A program made the translations under genes and the position numbers. Below the pieces are notes generated by a model. The model had not been told where the DNA came from. It saw only the letters and a list, made by a program, of their open reading frames with translations, and did no database searches. Positions 9,986 through 21,298 of a stretch of DNA of 64,000 bases are shown here, one piece after another (position 1 is the first letter of the stretch; each line of letters begins with the position of its first letter). This DNA comes from Adiantum capillus-veneris (lineage: Eukaryota; Streptophyta; Polypodiopsida; Polypodiales; Pteridaceae): assembly GCA_014529385.2 (NCBI GenBank), contig CM043963.1, positions 95,184,412 through 95,248,411 on the forward strand. Reading direction: 5' to 3'.

Positions 9986-12900
9986 TTAGCTGCATTCGTA
10001 TGAATTAAGATTAAGTAAAATATCAAAAACTAGCGAAGGCATGGCGAGAATTTCTCAATTTTCATTTGGTAAAAGTAGTAAGAGCTTTGTTGGCACATCC
10101 ATGTTGCACATATCTTGGAATCAATGCACTCCAATAGACTAACATAGAAATGTCATCAAGAACTTGTTGTGCTTTCATAAAGGCACCACATTTGGCATAA
10201 ACTCCAAGAGATTGCGCTTAACAAGATACTCTCACTTCCCATTTGGTTGAAGCAGCCCAAAGCTTCCCAAACACAACAAAGTCCTGCTATAAAAGACCTC
10301 CAAGAAACGTCTGGCCAGAATCTCTCAATTTTCATCCGGTAAAAGCAATCAGAGCTTCATTGCCACATGCATGTGGAACATATCCTGGAACCAATGCACT
10401 CCAAGAGACTAACATAGAAATCTCATCAAGAACATTTTGTGCTTTCATAAGGGCAAGGGCACCACATTTCACATACATGTTAGCCAACACACATCTTTGT
10501 CCAAGACTTCTTGGGCATCAATCCATGCATTGAGCAAGAATCCAGACTTTGCATATGGATAAGACAGCCCGAAGCTTCTTTGCTAGAGCCATGTATCTCA
10601 TATTCAGCAATCAACGCACTCTAAAGGTGACATTTTTGCATAGAAGGCTCATGGAGAAATTTTTGTACTTCCATACGGACACCTTATCTGGCATAAAGAT
10701 GGATCAAAGCATTGCCTGAATGTTTCTACAACAGCCTTGACTCGCAACCATTCTTTCACCTATTCAAAGATCTTGTACAAGCCTTCCAGGGGGAAGTGTA
10801 GGTGATTGCGATTAGAGACAGAACATCCCTTTGCATCTGGTAAAATGAGCCCACACCTTCCTTGGAGCGACGAGGTTGACCACATCCTACAATCCACTCA
10901 GTCCAAGAGATGACAGCCTAGAGAGGATCCCCAACAAAACTTCGCGTGCTATTGTGACAGCACTACATTTGGCATACATATAGATCAAAGCACCGCCAAG
11001 CATGGCATCTTGATCCGATAGCCCTTGGCTAGCAATCTCATCATGAATTAAGACATCATACATGTGAAGGTCTTGCGTAAGCTTGCCACGACCAGGTTGA
11101 CCATATCCTGCAGTCCACTCACTCCAAGAGACGACATCATAGAGACGACCCCATCAAAAATTTATTCTTCTATCATGACAGCACCACATTTGGCATACAT
11201 ATAGATCAAATCACTGCAATCAGTGCATTCCAAGAGATGACATTCCAGACAAAAAGCTCTTCAAGCACTTTTTGTGTTGTCTCAAGCGCACCACATTTTG
11301 CATACATATCGACCAAGGTAGTTCCAAGCACGACATCTTTTTTCAAGAGCCTCTGATTAGCAATATAATTGTGAATTTTTGTGCTCATATCAGCATCTTA
11401 CATCTTGCGTAGAGCCACATGCCTTCAAGATGCATATGTAGGTGATTGCACCTGGAGAGAGGCCCTCACTTCGCTTCTGCTAAACATAGACTAGAGTTTT
11501 CTCGCCCTGCCCCTGGGGGGAAAATCTTGCAATCAGTGCATTCCAAGAGTCCACACTCTAGACAAGAAGCTCCTCGACCACTTGCATAGAGCCACAATGA
11601 ATTCTCTCACCAATATGAAGGTGTTGTGTCAGGCCACATGACCTCAAGGTGCAAGCATAGGTGAATGCATTTGGAGAAAGTCTTTCCCTTTGCATTTGGT
11701 TAAAACAAGTTTCCTTGCCACAGCCATATTGGACAATATCTTGCAATCAACACGTTCTAAGTGACATTATCGAGAGGATGCCAATCAAGAATTTTTCATG
11801 CTTCCCTGACGGCACCACATTTGGCATACATATAAACTAAAGCACTACCAAGCATGCCATCTCTGTTTAATAGACCTTGATTGGAGATTTCGTCGTTTCT
11901 CACCCATGTTCACGTCTTGTGTAAGTAAGGCCACAAGGTTGAAAGGTGCAAGCATAGGTGATTTGCATTTGGAGAGAGCTCTTCCCTTCGCATCCAACAA
12001 TGAAAGCAGCACAAAGCCATAACGGGAATCTTACAATCAACCCGTTCCAAGAGACGACGTTTCAGATAAAATGCTCATTGCCCTTGACTAGCAGTCTCAT
12101 CGTCAATATACTCACCCTTGTGAACTTCTTGTGTGAGGCCTTAGGTCATCAATGTACATGATTGCATTTCAAGAAAGGACTCCATTCATATCTGGTTAAA
12201 AAGCTTCCTTGGCACATCCATGTTGAGCATATTCTGCAATCAATGTGCATCAGGAAACGACATCTGGGGAAAAACCCATCAATAGCTTTGTGAGAGTATC
12301 ACGCTCGGCATATACACTCACCAATGTGCTCATGGACAGAAAGATCATCAAGAAATTTATGTGTTTTTATAAGGGCACCACATTTGACATACATATAGCA
12401 TTGTCAAGCACAACATGTTTCTTCAATAGCCCTTGACTAGCAATCTCATCGTGGATATTCAGCCCCAAGTAAAGATCTTGTGTAAGCCTAGTGCTTTCTT
12501 GAGGGCACCCCATTTGGCATAATAGCCCTTGACTAGTAATCTAGTGCTTTCGTGAGGGCACTACATTTGGCATGATAGCCCATGACTAGTGATCTCATTT
12601 TGAATTCTCTCATCTTTTGTAATGCCACAGGTCTGCAAGGTGTGGGCATAGGTGATTTCCATATGGAGATAGGCCTTCCCTTTGCATCCAATATCCTGCC
12701 AAGTGACATTACACAGAGGATGTCAATCAAGAATATTTCGTGTTTCTGTGATGACACCACATTTGGCATACATATCAACTAAAGCACTATTAAGCATGAC
12801 ATCTTTCTCCAATAGACCCTGACTGGCAATCTCGTCGTAAATTCTATTACCCATGTTGACGTCTTGTGTAAGTAAGGCCACAAGGTTGAAAGGTGCAAAC

Positions 12901-14398
12901 ATAGGTGATTTGAATTTGAAGAGAGCTCTTCCCTTCACATCCACTAGTAAAAGCAGTAGAGTGTTTCCTTGCCACAGCCATAACAAGCATCCTACAATCA
13001 ACCTGTTCCAAGAGACGACGTTTCAGATTTACATGTCCAGGAGCACACCACCCTACCTTGTACAACATGGCTTTTCAAAAACCCCTGTCTTGGAATCTCG
13101 AATCTCATCATGAATGTGCTTCCTCCTATCAATAGCTTTGCTTGTGGCACAAGCTTTCAATGTGTAGACGCACGTCATTGCATTTGGCAAAACACCCCTA
13201 CATTGCATCTGCTCAAGACAATCTAGAACAAATCAACCTCGTCCTTCATGTGCATAACCTGCTAACATGATAGTCCATGTTGTCAAGTAGTGTTTTGGCC
13301 TCATTAAGCTTTCCACATTGCCACACACAACATGTTTTTGCAACAGCCCCCCAATAGCCCCTAATTGCATGGGTGATTGAATCTGAAGAAAGGCCTTTCC
13401 TTCGCATCTACTGAAAACATCTCCATTCTTCGTTGCCACAGCCATCTTGTGCATATCTCGTGAAAACATCCTAGCACGAAAAAAGGACTTTCTTTTGCAT
13501 CTGGTGAAAAATCTGATTACTACGTTATTGCCACAACCATGTTGGGTATATCCTATAGTGCACCACATTTGGCTTACATATTGACCAAGGCAGTGCCAAG
13601 CACGACATCTTTTGCCAAGAGCCTCTGACCAACAATATAATCGTGAATTTTTGTGCCCATATCAGCATCTTGCCTAGAGCCACATGCCTTCAAGATGCAT
13701 GCATAGTTGATTGCATCCAAAGAGAGGCCCTTGCTTCGCATTTGCTGAAAACAGACGGCATTCCTTGTCGTGCTTTCTCAAGCGCACCCCACTTGGCATA
13801 CATATTGACCAAGACAATGCCAAGCCCAACATCTTTTTGCAACAGCCTCTGACTGAATTTTGTGCCCATATCAACATCTTGCGTAGAGCCAGATGCCTTC
13901 AAGATGATTGCAACTGGAGATAGGCCCTTGTTTCACATCGAACAGGACACGAAGAGGGAGCTGTTTTTGAAATTTGTGAGCGCTGCCTACGATCCTTGAT
14001 TGAATTTTGTGTCAATATCAGTATCTTGCGTAGAGCCAGATGATTGCAACTGGAGATAGGCCCTTGTTTCACATCAAACAGAACACGGAGAGGGAGTTTT
14101 TCTGAAAGTTGTGAGCGCTACCTGCGAACCTTGACTAAATTTTGTGCCCATATCAGCATCTTGCGTAGACCCGTAGATGATTGCAACTAGAGATAGGCCC
14201 TTGTTTCACATCAAACAGAACACGGAGAGGGAGCTGTTTTGAAAGTTGTGAGTGCTGCATGCGATCCAAAAAAAAAAAGCACAGTTGAGCCATATGAAAA
14301 TAGCCGATAGTTGATAAACATTTTCCCGTTAAAAAGTGTCGCCACGTGGACGAACCTCCAGCCAACATTGCGATTTCGGCTTCTACACTAACGAAGTA
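9972..14398 (-). pseudogene. Block of tandem PPR protein fragments (pseudogenes)
   Basis: On the minus strand the signature (V/I)DMYAKCGA recurs at least a dozen times, near 10190, 10470, 10970, 11190, 11295, 11820, 12385, 12515, 12565, 12760, 13565 and 13790. It appears with partner phrases such as ASQGLLEKDVML, IHNYIANQRLLKKDVVLG and VWNVISWNALI. These are helices of plant PLS-type PPR proteins, which bind organellar RNA. Frames are short (60-110 codons) and riddled with stops and shifts, so no functional protein is encoded. The spacing suggests repeated duplication of one PPR array and not a single decayed gene. It interrupts the gypsy RT: VDAIQR is on its left flank and TSITEVRRFLGACVF on its right, and these are adjacent in the intact family. 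Boundaries are approximate. Confidence 0.82.
13854..14268 (-). repeat. Three tandem copies of a 130-147 bp unit
   Basis: Units begin near 13854, 14001 and 14136. Each contains TTTTGTG...ATATCA, TCTTGCGTAGA, GATGATTGCAACT, GATAGGCCCTTGTTTCACATC and GAGAGGGAG in order. The unit is derived from the PPR block; the second and third copies lack a short segment present in the first. Confidence 0.88.
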
Positions 14399-15001
14399 AT
14401 GAAAGAAACATGCACTAGCATCACTGAGGTTAGAAGGTTTCTGGGAGCATGTGTCTTTTATGTTATTTGGATTCCACATTATGCACATGTAGTTGATCCT
14501 CTTTATCAATTACTTAGAAAGAATCAAAAGCTTAAATGGACAGAAGCACATGTAAAAGCCATGAGAAAGCTAAAGGAGTTGCTTTAGTCAGCACCAACTT
14601 TGAGAAAGGTAGACTATGAGTGTCAAAGCCCAATAATTGTGATAGTAGACACAAGTCCTATAGGGATTGGATGGGCAATAGGGCAAGATGACGAACAAGG
14701 ACACAGGTATGTGGTAAGATTTGGAGCAAAGATACTAAGTGCTCGCCAAAGAAACTATCCACAGGTAAAGAGAGAGTTATGGGGTATGGTTACAGCCTTG
14801 AAAATTGGGAAAGAGTACCTAATTGGTCCATGTGTGGTTGTAGAAACAGATTGTCTACCACTTCTTGGGATGATTACAAGCTACTCAACGCCAGACATTG
14901 CTATGTTGCGATGGATTTCATACATTAAGTCCTTAAATCCCAAGTTTAAGCACATTACATGTAAATACATAGGCAGATATGCTATCAAGGGCAAGGTATG
15001 A
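14395..15001 (+). pseudogene. Ty3/gypsy RT C-terminus and RNase H
   Basis: The frame 14395-14587 encodes TSITEVRRFLGACVF, IPHYAHVVDPLYQLLRK and KLKWTEAHVKAMRKLKELL, the RT thumb/connection, and ends at a TAG. The next frame, 14600-15001, in the same reading phase, holds the RNase H domain, with acidic residues in IVIVDTSPIGIGWAIGQDD, KRELWGMVTALKIGKEYL and VVVETDCLPLLGMI. It ends soon after RWISYIKSLNPKFKH. The usual substrate-grip end (a KDN-ADMLSR-type segment) is damaged. Confidence 0.8.
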
Positions 15002-15155
15002 ATATGAGTCACCAATGATTGATGAGGGAGATGATGTAGACACAAAGTTCTATTCTATCTCTCATGTCAAAGGTAACAATGTCTACATGACTAATCCACA
15101 CTTGAATTGTTCTTGAAATCTTTATGAAGGTGATTGGCTTCTTATTGGAGGCTAC

Positions 15156-16460
15156 TTGAGTACTCTAGCAAAACAGGATGATTGGTTTGAACAACACTTC
15201 AAGAGGATATGCAGGAAAGCATATGGGTACTTTTTGAGGGATGGTTACTTGTGGAAGCATCCTAAACAAAAGGGTGCTACACCACAAAGGGTTATATGTA
15301 AAAAAGAGACTCAAGTAAAGCTCATGCAAGAGTTTCATGAGAGTCTATGGGCTGGACACAGAGGTGTGTGGGAAACCTTCTCCAAGTTGAAAGAAAAATA
15401 CTGGTGGAAGGGTATGTATAAAGATGTATCTCAATTTGTAGAGTCATGTGTAACTTTTCAAATGTATTCAAACATTCGACATTGTGATGGATTGCACCCT
15501 ACATATCCATTAGCCATGCACTATAAATGGGTTGTGGGTCTAGTCACAATTCTTTTAGGACTTTGGCCGATGAGATACTTAGTTCTTGCACGAGAGGATC
15601 TAACTAACCAGGTTGAAGGGCAAGCATTAAGAGCTAAAACCACAAAATCTGTATGCAAATTCCTTCTTGATGAGGTGATTTGCCGTTATGGTTGTGTGGG
15701 AAAGATCACTATAGACAGAGGTGAGTTGAATGCCAAAGAATCAAGGGAGTTCTTTTTCAGATTATAAATCAAGTTTTCTCTTACTACAGCTTACAACCTT
15801 GAAGGCAATGGAAAGAGTGAAATAGGGCATCCTCTTATCAGCAAAGCTTTGGCCAAGTCTTGCAAAGGAAGAGTTGGTGAGTGACCAAAAATGTTACCAT
15901 ATGCTTTTTGATCGTACAACACATAGCTCAGTAACTAGCTATATGCCTGCAAAGCTAATGTATGGTCAAAAGCCAGTGATGTCGATTGAAGATACAATTC
16001 CCACATGGAATGTACTACCTTGGCAAGAGGGGCTTAGCAAGGAAGATCTCCTTGCATTGCGTATAAGGCAACTAGAGAGAAGACCTAGAGACATTGAGAC
16101 TGCAAAAGAACGACTCAACAATGCAAGGTTGAAAAACAAGGAGTACTTTGATAAGCGACATCGGCTCAGGAGCAAAGCAATTGACAAAGGTGACGGGTTT
16201 TAGTGTATGATAGTAGCCTTGATAACCATCACACAATCATGCGTAAGTTCTCAAAAAGATGGTTTGGACCGTATGTTGTAAAGCATGTGCATGAAAATGC
16301 TACTTACAACTTGTCTGAAATAGATGGTACAGAAGTAAAGATTTCCATTGCAGGAAAAAGGATCAAAATGTTTAAGAAAAGAGGAGACAATGATCCAGAA
16401 GATGTTAAGGAGGAGGAAGAGAAAAACACAGGTGAAGATCAAAGTGAAGATGAAGCTTAG
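15156..16460 (+). pseudogene. Ty3/gypsy integrase, broken
   Basis: The frame 15156-15767 begins with the H2C2 zinc domain. HESLWAGHRGVWETF gives the two histidines and SCVTFQMYSN keeps only the first cysteine of the C-x2-C pair. The core follows with YLVLAREDLTNQ and CRYGCVGKITIDRGELNA. Beyond a frameshift, a remnant NLEGNGKSE retains the third acidic position. The 15874-16203 frame gives DRTTHSSVTSYMPAKLMYGQ and KEYFDKRHRLRSKAIDKG. The last frame, 16203-16460, reads RKFSKRWFGPYVVKHVHEN, AGKRIKMFKKRG, then an acidic tail (EEEEKNTGEDQSEDEA). The missing cysteine and at least three breaks make it inactive. Confidence 0.8.
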
Positions 16461-16551
16461 GAATCATCCAGTGAAGAAAAAAGCAAGGAAGATGTACAAG
16501 AGGGCTAATCTTACAAAGAGAGAATGTGGCACATACCGGAGGATGTGCAGG

Positions 16552-16900
16552 TTTAGAGGGGGTGGATGTCGTGCTATGAAACGTACATAGTGGGAACGCA
16601 TGCTACAAGACCTATCTTGTAACTTTTTAGATACATAATTATATTTACTATAATGTACATATACATATCTAAGTATAATAATAATCTTTCTATCTCATCC
16701 TATTATTTATCTCAAGGGTAACATATTCTTACTTTACCGTCAAAAAGTACTATGGAAAAAGTGTCAATAGCTCCGTCTCTTTAACTTGGGACAAAAAGAA
16801 TTGATTATTTCTTTCTACTATTTCATTATTATCTCACAACCTAGCTAGATCTTATATCTAGGGTAACTTCCAATATATATATATTCTATGTAATTTTTTA
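16552..16900 (+). repeat. Polypurine tract and 3' LTR remnant of the decayed gypsy
   Basis: A purine run GAGGGGGTGGA ends at 16566 and the next bases, TGTCGTGC, start a probable LTR at 16567. The following ~330 bp are AT-rich without coding potential. The right LTR end is not defined; a LINE remnant begins at about 16930. Confidence 0.5.
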
Positions 16901-16989
16901 TATTTTTCCTATATTCGTTTAGAAAGCACACAAGGCAACCCTAATTCTGCATAGTGATCCATTGAGCCTTGCCTGGCACAATAATCCCT

Positions 16990-17262
16990 TTGTCCACAGT
17001 GGTTTGTTGCAAAGAGTCCGTAATAGTCATACATACCCCACCCTAGATGCCTCCAGGTCCAAAAGCAGCTGACCAAAAAGTATCATATTGTCCATGCAAG
17101 ATCTGACCCTAATGCGGCTCTCACACAGATGGTGCTCCTATAGCATAAGGAGATCAATGTCTTCTCCCACAAGGAAGCGTTGTAGCTCCTGACGCAGTCG
17201 GCCCCGTTGATGTTGAAATTGGGGCCCACCAAGTCCCTGAACATTCCATGAGAAGATCCTCA
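16990..17262 (-). pseudogene. LINE ORF2 start: endonuclease fragment
   Basis: Read on the minus strand from the ATG at 17262, this gives MRIFSWNVQGLGGPQ, the typical first strand of plant LINE endonucleases. It continues with RLRQELQRFLVGEDIDLLML and then a TAG where the catalytic LQE(T/H)K segment is expected (EHHLCESRI follows). The frame dies by about 16990. The endonuclease core and the RT domain are missing. Confidence 0.72.
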
Positions 17263-17899
17263 TGGGGAGCGAGAGAGAACAGATGCTGCCGCAGCAGCTA
17301 AACGTGCTATCTTTGAGGCTGTCTTGGATGTGGAGTAATCCGCATCCGAGCGTCCTCTAGACAGGCGTGACTGCAACGAGTGTCTGGCCCAAGCCCAAGT
17401 AGAGTGAGCCGTACATAAAGCAACCTCCTCTATCCAAGAGTCCTCATGAATGTGTACATAGCATGGCAAGCACTGCGTATTGGCAAAGAAATAAACCACA
17501 ATGTGTCTACATCCTGCTGTATCTGGAGGGGTCACCGCAAACTTGGCCAATGGCCAACAAAGTCTGAAGCATGTATGTAACTCCTAGTTCTCCCATGTGG
17601 TGAGAGAACTCTAGAACCTGTGTATGCAACCACTCCAACAATGAGTAGAGAGTCCACTCAGTCTGGTCCTTGCGGCAAAGGGGAAAAGAGAAGCCAACCA
17701 CTGAGTCCAAGGCCTCTATCCCCCTAGATGCAAGGAACAAAACATGGACCCTAAAGCAGGGTGCCTCATGGTCTGCTGAAGGGTCACTGAGAAAATGTGT
17801 AAAGTCGTAGTCAAAGAAGTCCCATTGGTGTCGATTTTCAAAGCTCGTCATACCACGAGGGAATGCTGCAAAAGGAGACGTCTATACCTGTAGAGGGGA

Positions 17900-19200
17900 T
17901 CACAAGAAAGGTTGTCCCTCTCTTGCCAAGCGACTCGTGGCAAAGGAAATGCCAAGAGATCTCCTAGAAGTTGGAGACGGCCCTGCCCCCTGGGTCGATT
18001 GTGGAACTGGAGCGGGAAGGGGGGGTGTAGGATTAGGGGAAGGAGGTGGAGAAGAGGGGCGGGGGGGAGCGGTAGAGGTAGATGGGCGGGGGGAAGACCG
18101 GGCGGGATCAGGAGGCGGGGGGGAGGATGATGAGGAGGGGGGGAACTATGGGGGAGGAGGGGCTGTCAAGGGTGAAGCTGAGGTGGGGGCTGGAGAAGGG
18201 ACCTCATCTTGCTCAAGAGGACGGAAAAGGTTCCCCTTAGGAACCCACTAATTCTCAGCGCCTAAGGACCACTCTGAGTGCCACGCTGTGGCTGTGGCCC
18301 CTGCTGTCATCGACCACGGACCTGTTGCCATCCCTCCTCCGCTGGAGCCCCAGGCTCAGAGAGTGGCTCTGCATGTGTGCACTGTGCCTGTGCATGTGGC
18401 TACTGGCCAGCCCTTGCAGGCTGGGGCTGAGTCTGTGGTATAGGTTGAGGCCTCCTCCGTGGATAGGCCTTCGTAAGATGGCCCATCTGTCAACAAATGA
18501 AGCACTGGTTTGGGAGGCCCGAATACTCCACGCTCTATCTAAACCAACCCCCACACACCCGAGGCAAAAGAAGGACCTTCGAGAGAGTGTGAGTGTCCCT
18601 AACCAGAACGCGAACTGGGGGAATGTCGGCCGCCTTGGTAGCTACTACTGAGGCTACCATGTGAGGTGTCTTTAGGGCAGTCTCAATCGCTTAACCACGA
18701 AATCAAATAGATAAGGGGATGTCTACCTCCTCTACCAGAACATCTAAAGCAGGGTCAAAACCATGTCTCCACTGTCGAAAGTGGGCTCAAGCTGCTCGGA
18801 TGGTCAATGGACTTATGGAAATGACCTTGGATTCCATCTCCGGGATCTCGAACTCGATCTGGTAGTAGCCTCGCCCAAGGATTTGAACGTCCAAGATCTT
18901 GCTCACCTCTGCAAGAAGGCGGTCCTAGAGAAGGTCACGCAGCTCTCCTCTGTTGGGTCTGGTGGCGAGAATCTTGCAGATGGCTGATGTTGCCTACAGA
19001 CGATCCACCTCTACGACTACGCTTGCTTTCTCTTTTGGAGTAAGAGCAAGTTGAATGGTGGGCTCAGCGGGGTTGGGCGAGGGGACTTCATCAGATTCCC
19101 TCTGTGGTGGAGATGGAGCCTCCATTTGTGTCTGCTGCTGTGAGGAAATGGCGGAGAAGCATCGTCGAAAAGAGAAGCTTTTGTTGGACCAAACCCGTCA
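17900..19200 (-). pseudogene. LINE ORF1: DUF4283 domain and zinc knuckle
   Basis: Near 18960-18720 the minus strand reads KILDVQILGRGYYQIEF and SKVISISPLTIRAA, then FRQWRHGFDPALDV and VEEVDIPLS, a DUF4283 RNA-binding domain as in plant LINE ORF1. Near 18530-18480 GLPNQCFIC-(stop)-QMGHLTKAYPRRR is a zinc knuckle whose third ligand cysteine has become tyrosine. A Pro/Gln-rich segment (PQTQPQPARAGQ) follows. Several stops (for example 18820, 18500, 18410) inactivate it. The 17260-17900 stretch holds two short minus frames of 96 and 114 codons that may be the ORF1 tail, not recognised. Confidence 0.72.
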
Positions 19201-19510
19201 ATGGTACTGGCGAGGCTCGACAAGCAGGATGGCCATTGTTATGCTGGATTGGGAGGAGGGGCTGGGGGATGAGGTAAAAAGTGGGGCGGCGGGCGGATAG
19301 GGCAGCGGGCGGGCAAAGGGTAGCGGGCGAGGTGACAAGCGAGCAGGGGGCAGCGGGCGGGTTGATGGGCAGCGTGCTGGTGGAAGCGCGGAGTATGTGC
19401 GAGAAGCGAGGACAGGGGGGAGGGGGCAGCCATGGTGCGCGAGGGCAGGGGGGGGAGGGGGGCATCAATGGCGAGCGGGTGGGTGTGACAGCAACAGCGA
19501 GCCTTTAGAG

Positions 19511-20012
19511 AGATGTTATATTTGCCCCATCACTCAAGTTAGTAAAAAATGATAAAACTTATTACAGCTGAAATATTATAATCTTAAAACAACTCAAATA
19601 AAATCAAATCAAAATCAAAATTTTCTAATAATAAATGGTAAAAGGTTACATACTACTTTGGGAAAGGTGCATAAATGCATAAAGATCCAATGAACCAATT
19701 CTTGGATCTTATTATGAGGTCCTACCCTTGTATCTACTCACACCTCAGGTTTCAAAATTCAAAACTTCTACATGGGTACTTAGGTTTACATCCTCTTCTT
19801 ATATCATTCTTCTCCACAAGAAATATCTATCTCGGTGGTAATGCAGAGCAAAGTCCCAAACACATGTCGGCTTCTCATATTTGTCAAAATTGATAATGAC
19901 GTTGTGAGGACTATACCTAATGATAGGGTCATAGTCTTTGCTAAACCAAACTTGAGGTATGTAGTAAAATTGATTCCTGCTATTTGATTTCTTCCAAACT
20001 CTAAATATGACC
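19511..20012. other. Left flank of the copia insertion, no recognised gene
   Basis: This stretch is AT-rich. The minus strand carries a frame (YYIPQVWFSKDYDPIIR, VWDFALHYHRDRYFLW) ending at a stop near 19799. Its upstream side, across the copia element at 25569 and beyond, also has short coding-like minus-strand stretches, so the copia may have landed in an old gene or element. I cannot name it. Confidence 0.35.
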
Positions 20013-20204
20013 TGTTGGGGTATAAAGCCCAATGTGGTCGCCCAGGTAAGTGGGCGGGCCGCCAGATATGTACACATGTTCTTTTGTAAAAACCTAATAA
20101 GAACTCACTATGCTCTACACATTACAGTAGAGCGAGTTCACCATATCATCATGCTCTTCTTCTCGCACTCTCTCTCGCGTCGCACTTTCGCTCGTACTCC
20201 TTCA
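20013..20204 (+). repeat. 5' LTR of copia element
   Basis: It starts TGTTGGGGTATAAAGCC and ends CTCCTTCA, with TG...CA termini. It contains an early TATAAA and a CT-rich 3' part. The LTR edge abuts the target duplication TGACC. Confidence 0.97.
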
Positions 20205-20206
20205 AC

Positions 20207-20218
20207 TGGTATCAGAGC
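20207..20218 (+). other. Primer-binding site of copia element
   Basis: TGGTATCAGAGC, complementary to the 3' end of plant initiator tRNA-Met, two bases after the LTR. Confidence 0.95.
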
Positions 20219-21298
20219 TCAGATCGAGGCTCGGGGAAGCACTGCAGGAGGCTAGAGTCACCATCTCAGATTGGAGTGAAATTCGATAGGCGAAGACACG
20301 GCTCCAAATCTCGTGGGCGTGCCCAAAGGGCTCGGTGTTCTCAGAATTTCATTCTGAGGTCATCTCCGCCACCATTCGGCTTCGGCAAAGGTCTACGCAG
20401 GCCATTTTCGACTACGTGGTCTCGACGGGTGCAGATCCGACTCTGCAAATTTGGGGTTTTCGGCCTACGACTGCAGGTGTTTAGGATATCGACACTCCCA
20501 GAGTGCTGATTTGTGGTTGTCTACACATCGAAGGACGGCTCACAGTTCTTGGAGGCGTGTCACATACAACACGGGCGCATCTACACAGACTGTAGGCGAC
20601 ATCCACTAGTTCATCAGGTAGCTTGTGTTTGCTACTTGATATTCCAGATTTCATCCTGACATTGCAGGTACTTCCACATGGGATGTATTGTCAGAGATGA
20701 TGTATGTCTGTTGAGGGTTTGCCGGCTGTGAGTCACGCAGCAAACAACCGCCGCAGCGGTTACAGCATACAGTGGGAAATTTGTGGATGTATGAATTTGT
20801 GGGAAGTCTATGTACTGTCAGATTTATTGCAGCCTTTGTTGAGGGTTGAGTGAGGTTTTATTGAGCTGGGGGATTCTCGAATGTTGAGATCCTTTCGGTG
20901 ATACAGGTCTTGGAGCGATCCCTCGAGCACCCTTAGATAGGCAGCTAGGATGTATTGACTGTGAGTTAGACAGTTGGGATTGCATCTTTGCTTTACTGCC
21001 GTTGAGGCATTGTCGCAGTCTATGCTTATAGGACAGTGACAGGACAGTGAGAGACAGTACAGGTACAGGACAGGTTTACCCGCAGCTTACAGTGTCAGAG
21101 AGACAGTGTTTCTGAGCTGTTTTTGGTCTGTTTTGGAGTACACCATAGCCATTTTACAAAGGAGACTCTGCCGAAATTTATTCAGAATCTGAAGCTTTCT
21201 TGGTTCATTTGACAGGTTGATATTGGTTCAGAGGTCAGTTTACAGGGGAAACTTTGCTGAATTTTTCCCATGAAAGTAAACCACTATGAAGCGTAGCT
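20219..21298 (+). other. Untranslated leader of the copia element
   Basis: About 1.1 kb between PBS and the polyprotein ATG. It has short frames only and a cluster of GGACAG/ACAGTGA repeats around 21035-21085. Long leaders are common in copia elements. Confidence 0.7.

Larger units (their letters stand above)
8520..16900 (+). mobile_element. Decayed Ty3/gypsy element containing a PPR pseudogene block
   Basis: Plus-strand pol remains occur in the right order: RT at ~9180-9985, RT end and RNase H at 14395-14998, integrase at 15156-16460. A polypurine tract and the start of a 3' LTR follow at 16552-16567. The RT is split by about 4.4 kb of minus-strand PPR motifs. Many stops and frameshifts make it inactive. 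No 5' LTR is visible, so the left limit is approximate. The polypurine tract and LTR start (GAGGGGGTGGA then TGTCGTGC) match those of the element at 50726-61322, so the two appear to belong to one family. Confidence 0.7.
16930..19510 (-). mobile_element. LINE (L1-type) remnant, minus strand
   Basis: In the minus direction the order is a Pro/Ala-rich start, a DUF4283-like domain, a zinc knuckle and a Pro/Gln-rich tail (ORF1), then the beginning of an apurinic-endonuclease ORF2. Reverse transcriptase is absent: the sequence stops near 16930. The plus strand is correspondingly G-rich at 17990-18200 and 19240-19460. Loss of the 3' half is the opposite of the usual LINE 5' truncation, so the deletion probably happened after insertion. 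Confidence 0.72.

Noticed and set aside
17912-18251. Gly/Arg-rich plus-strand frames
   Set aside because: They are antisense to a Pro-rich part of LINE ORF1 and owe their openness to G-rich composition.
20013-20204. Short frame across the 5' LTR (also repeated at the 3' LTR)
   Set aside because: It lies in LTR and leader sequence and duplicates with the LTR; no coding signal.
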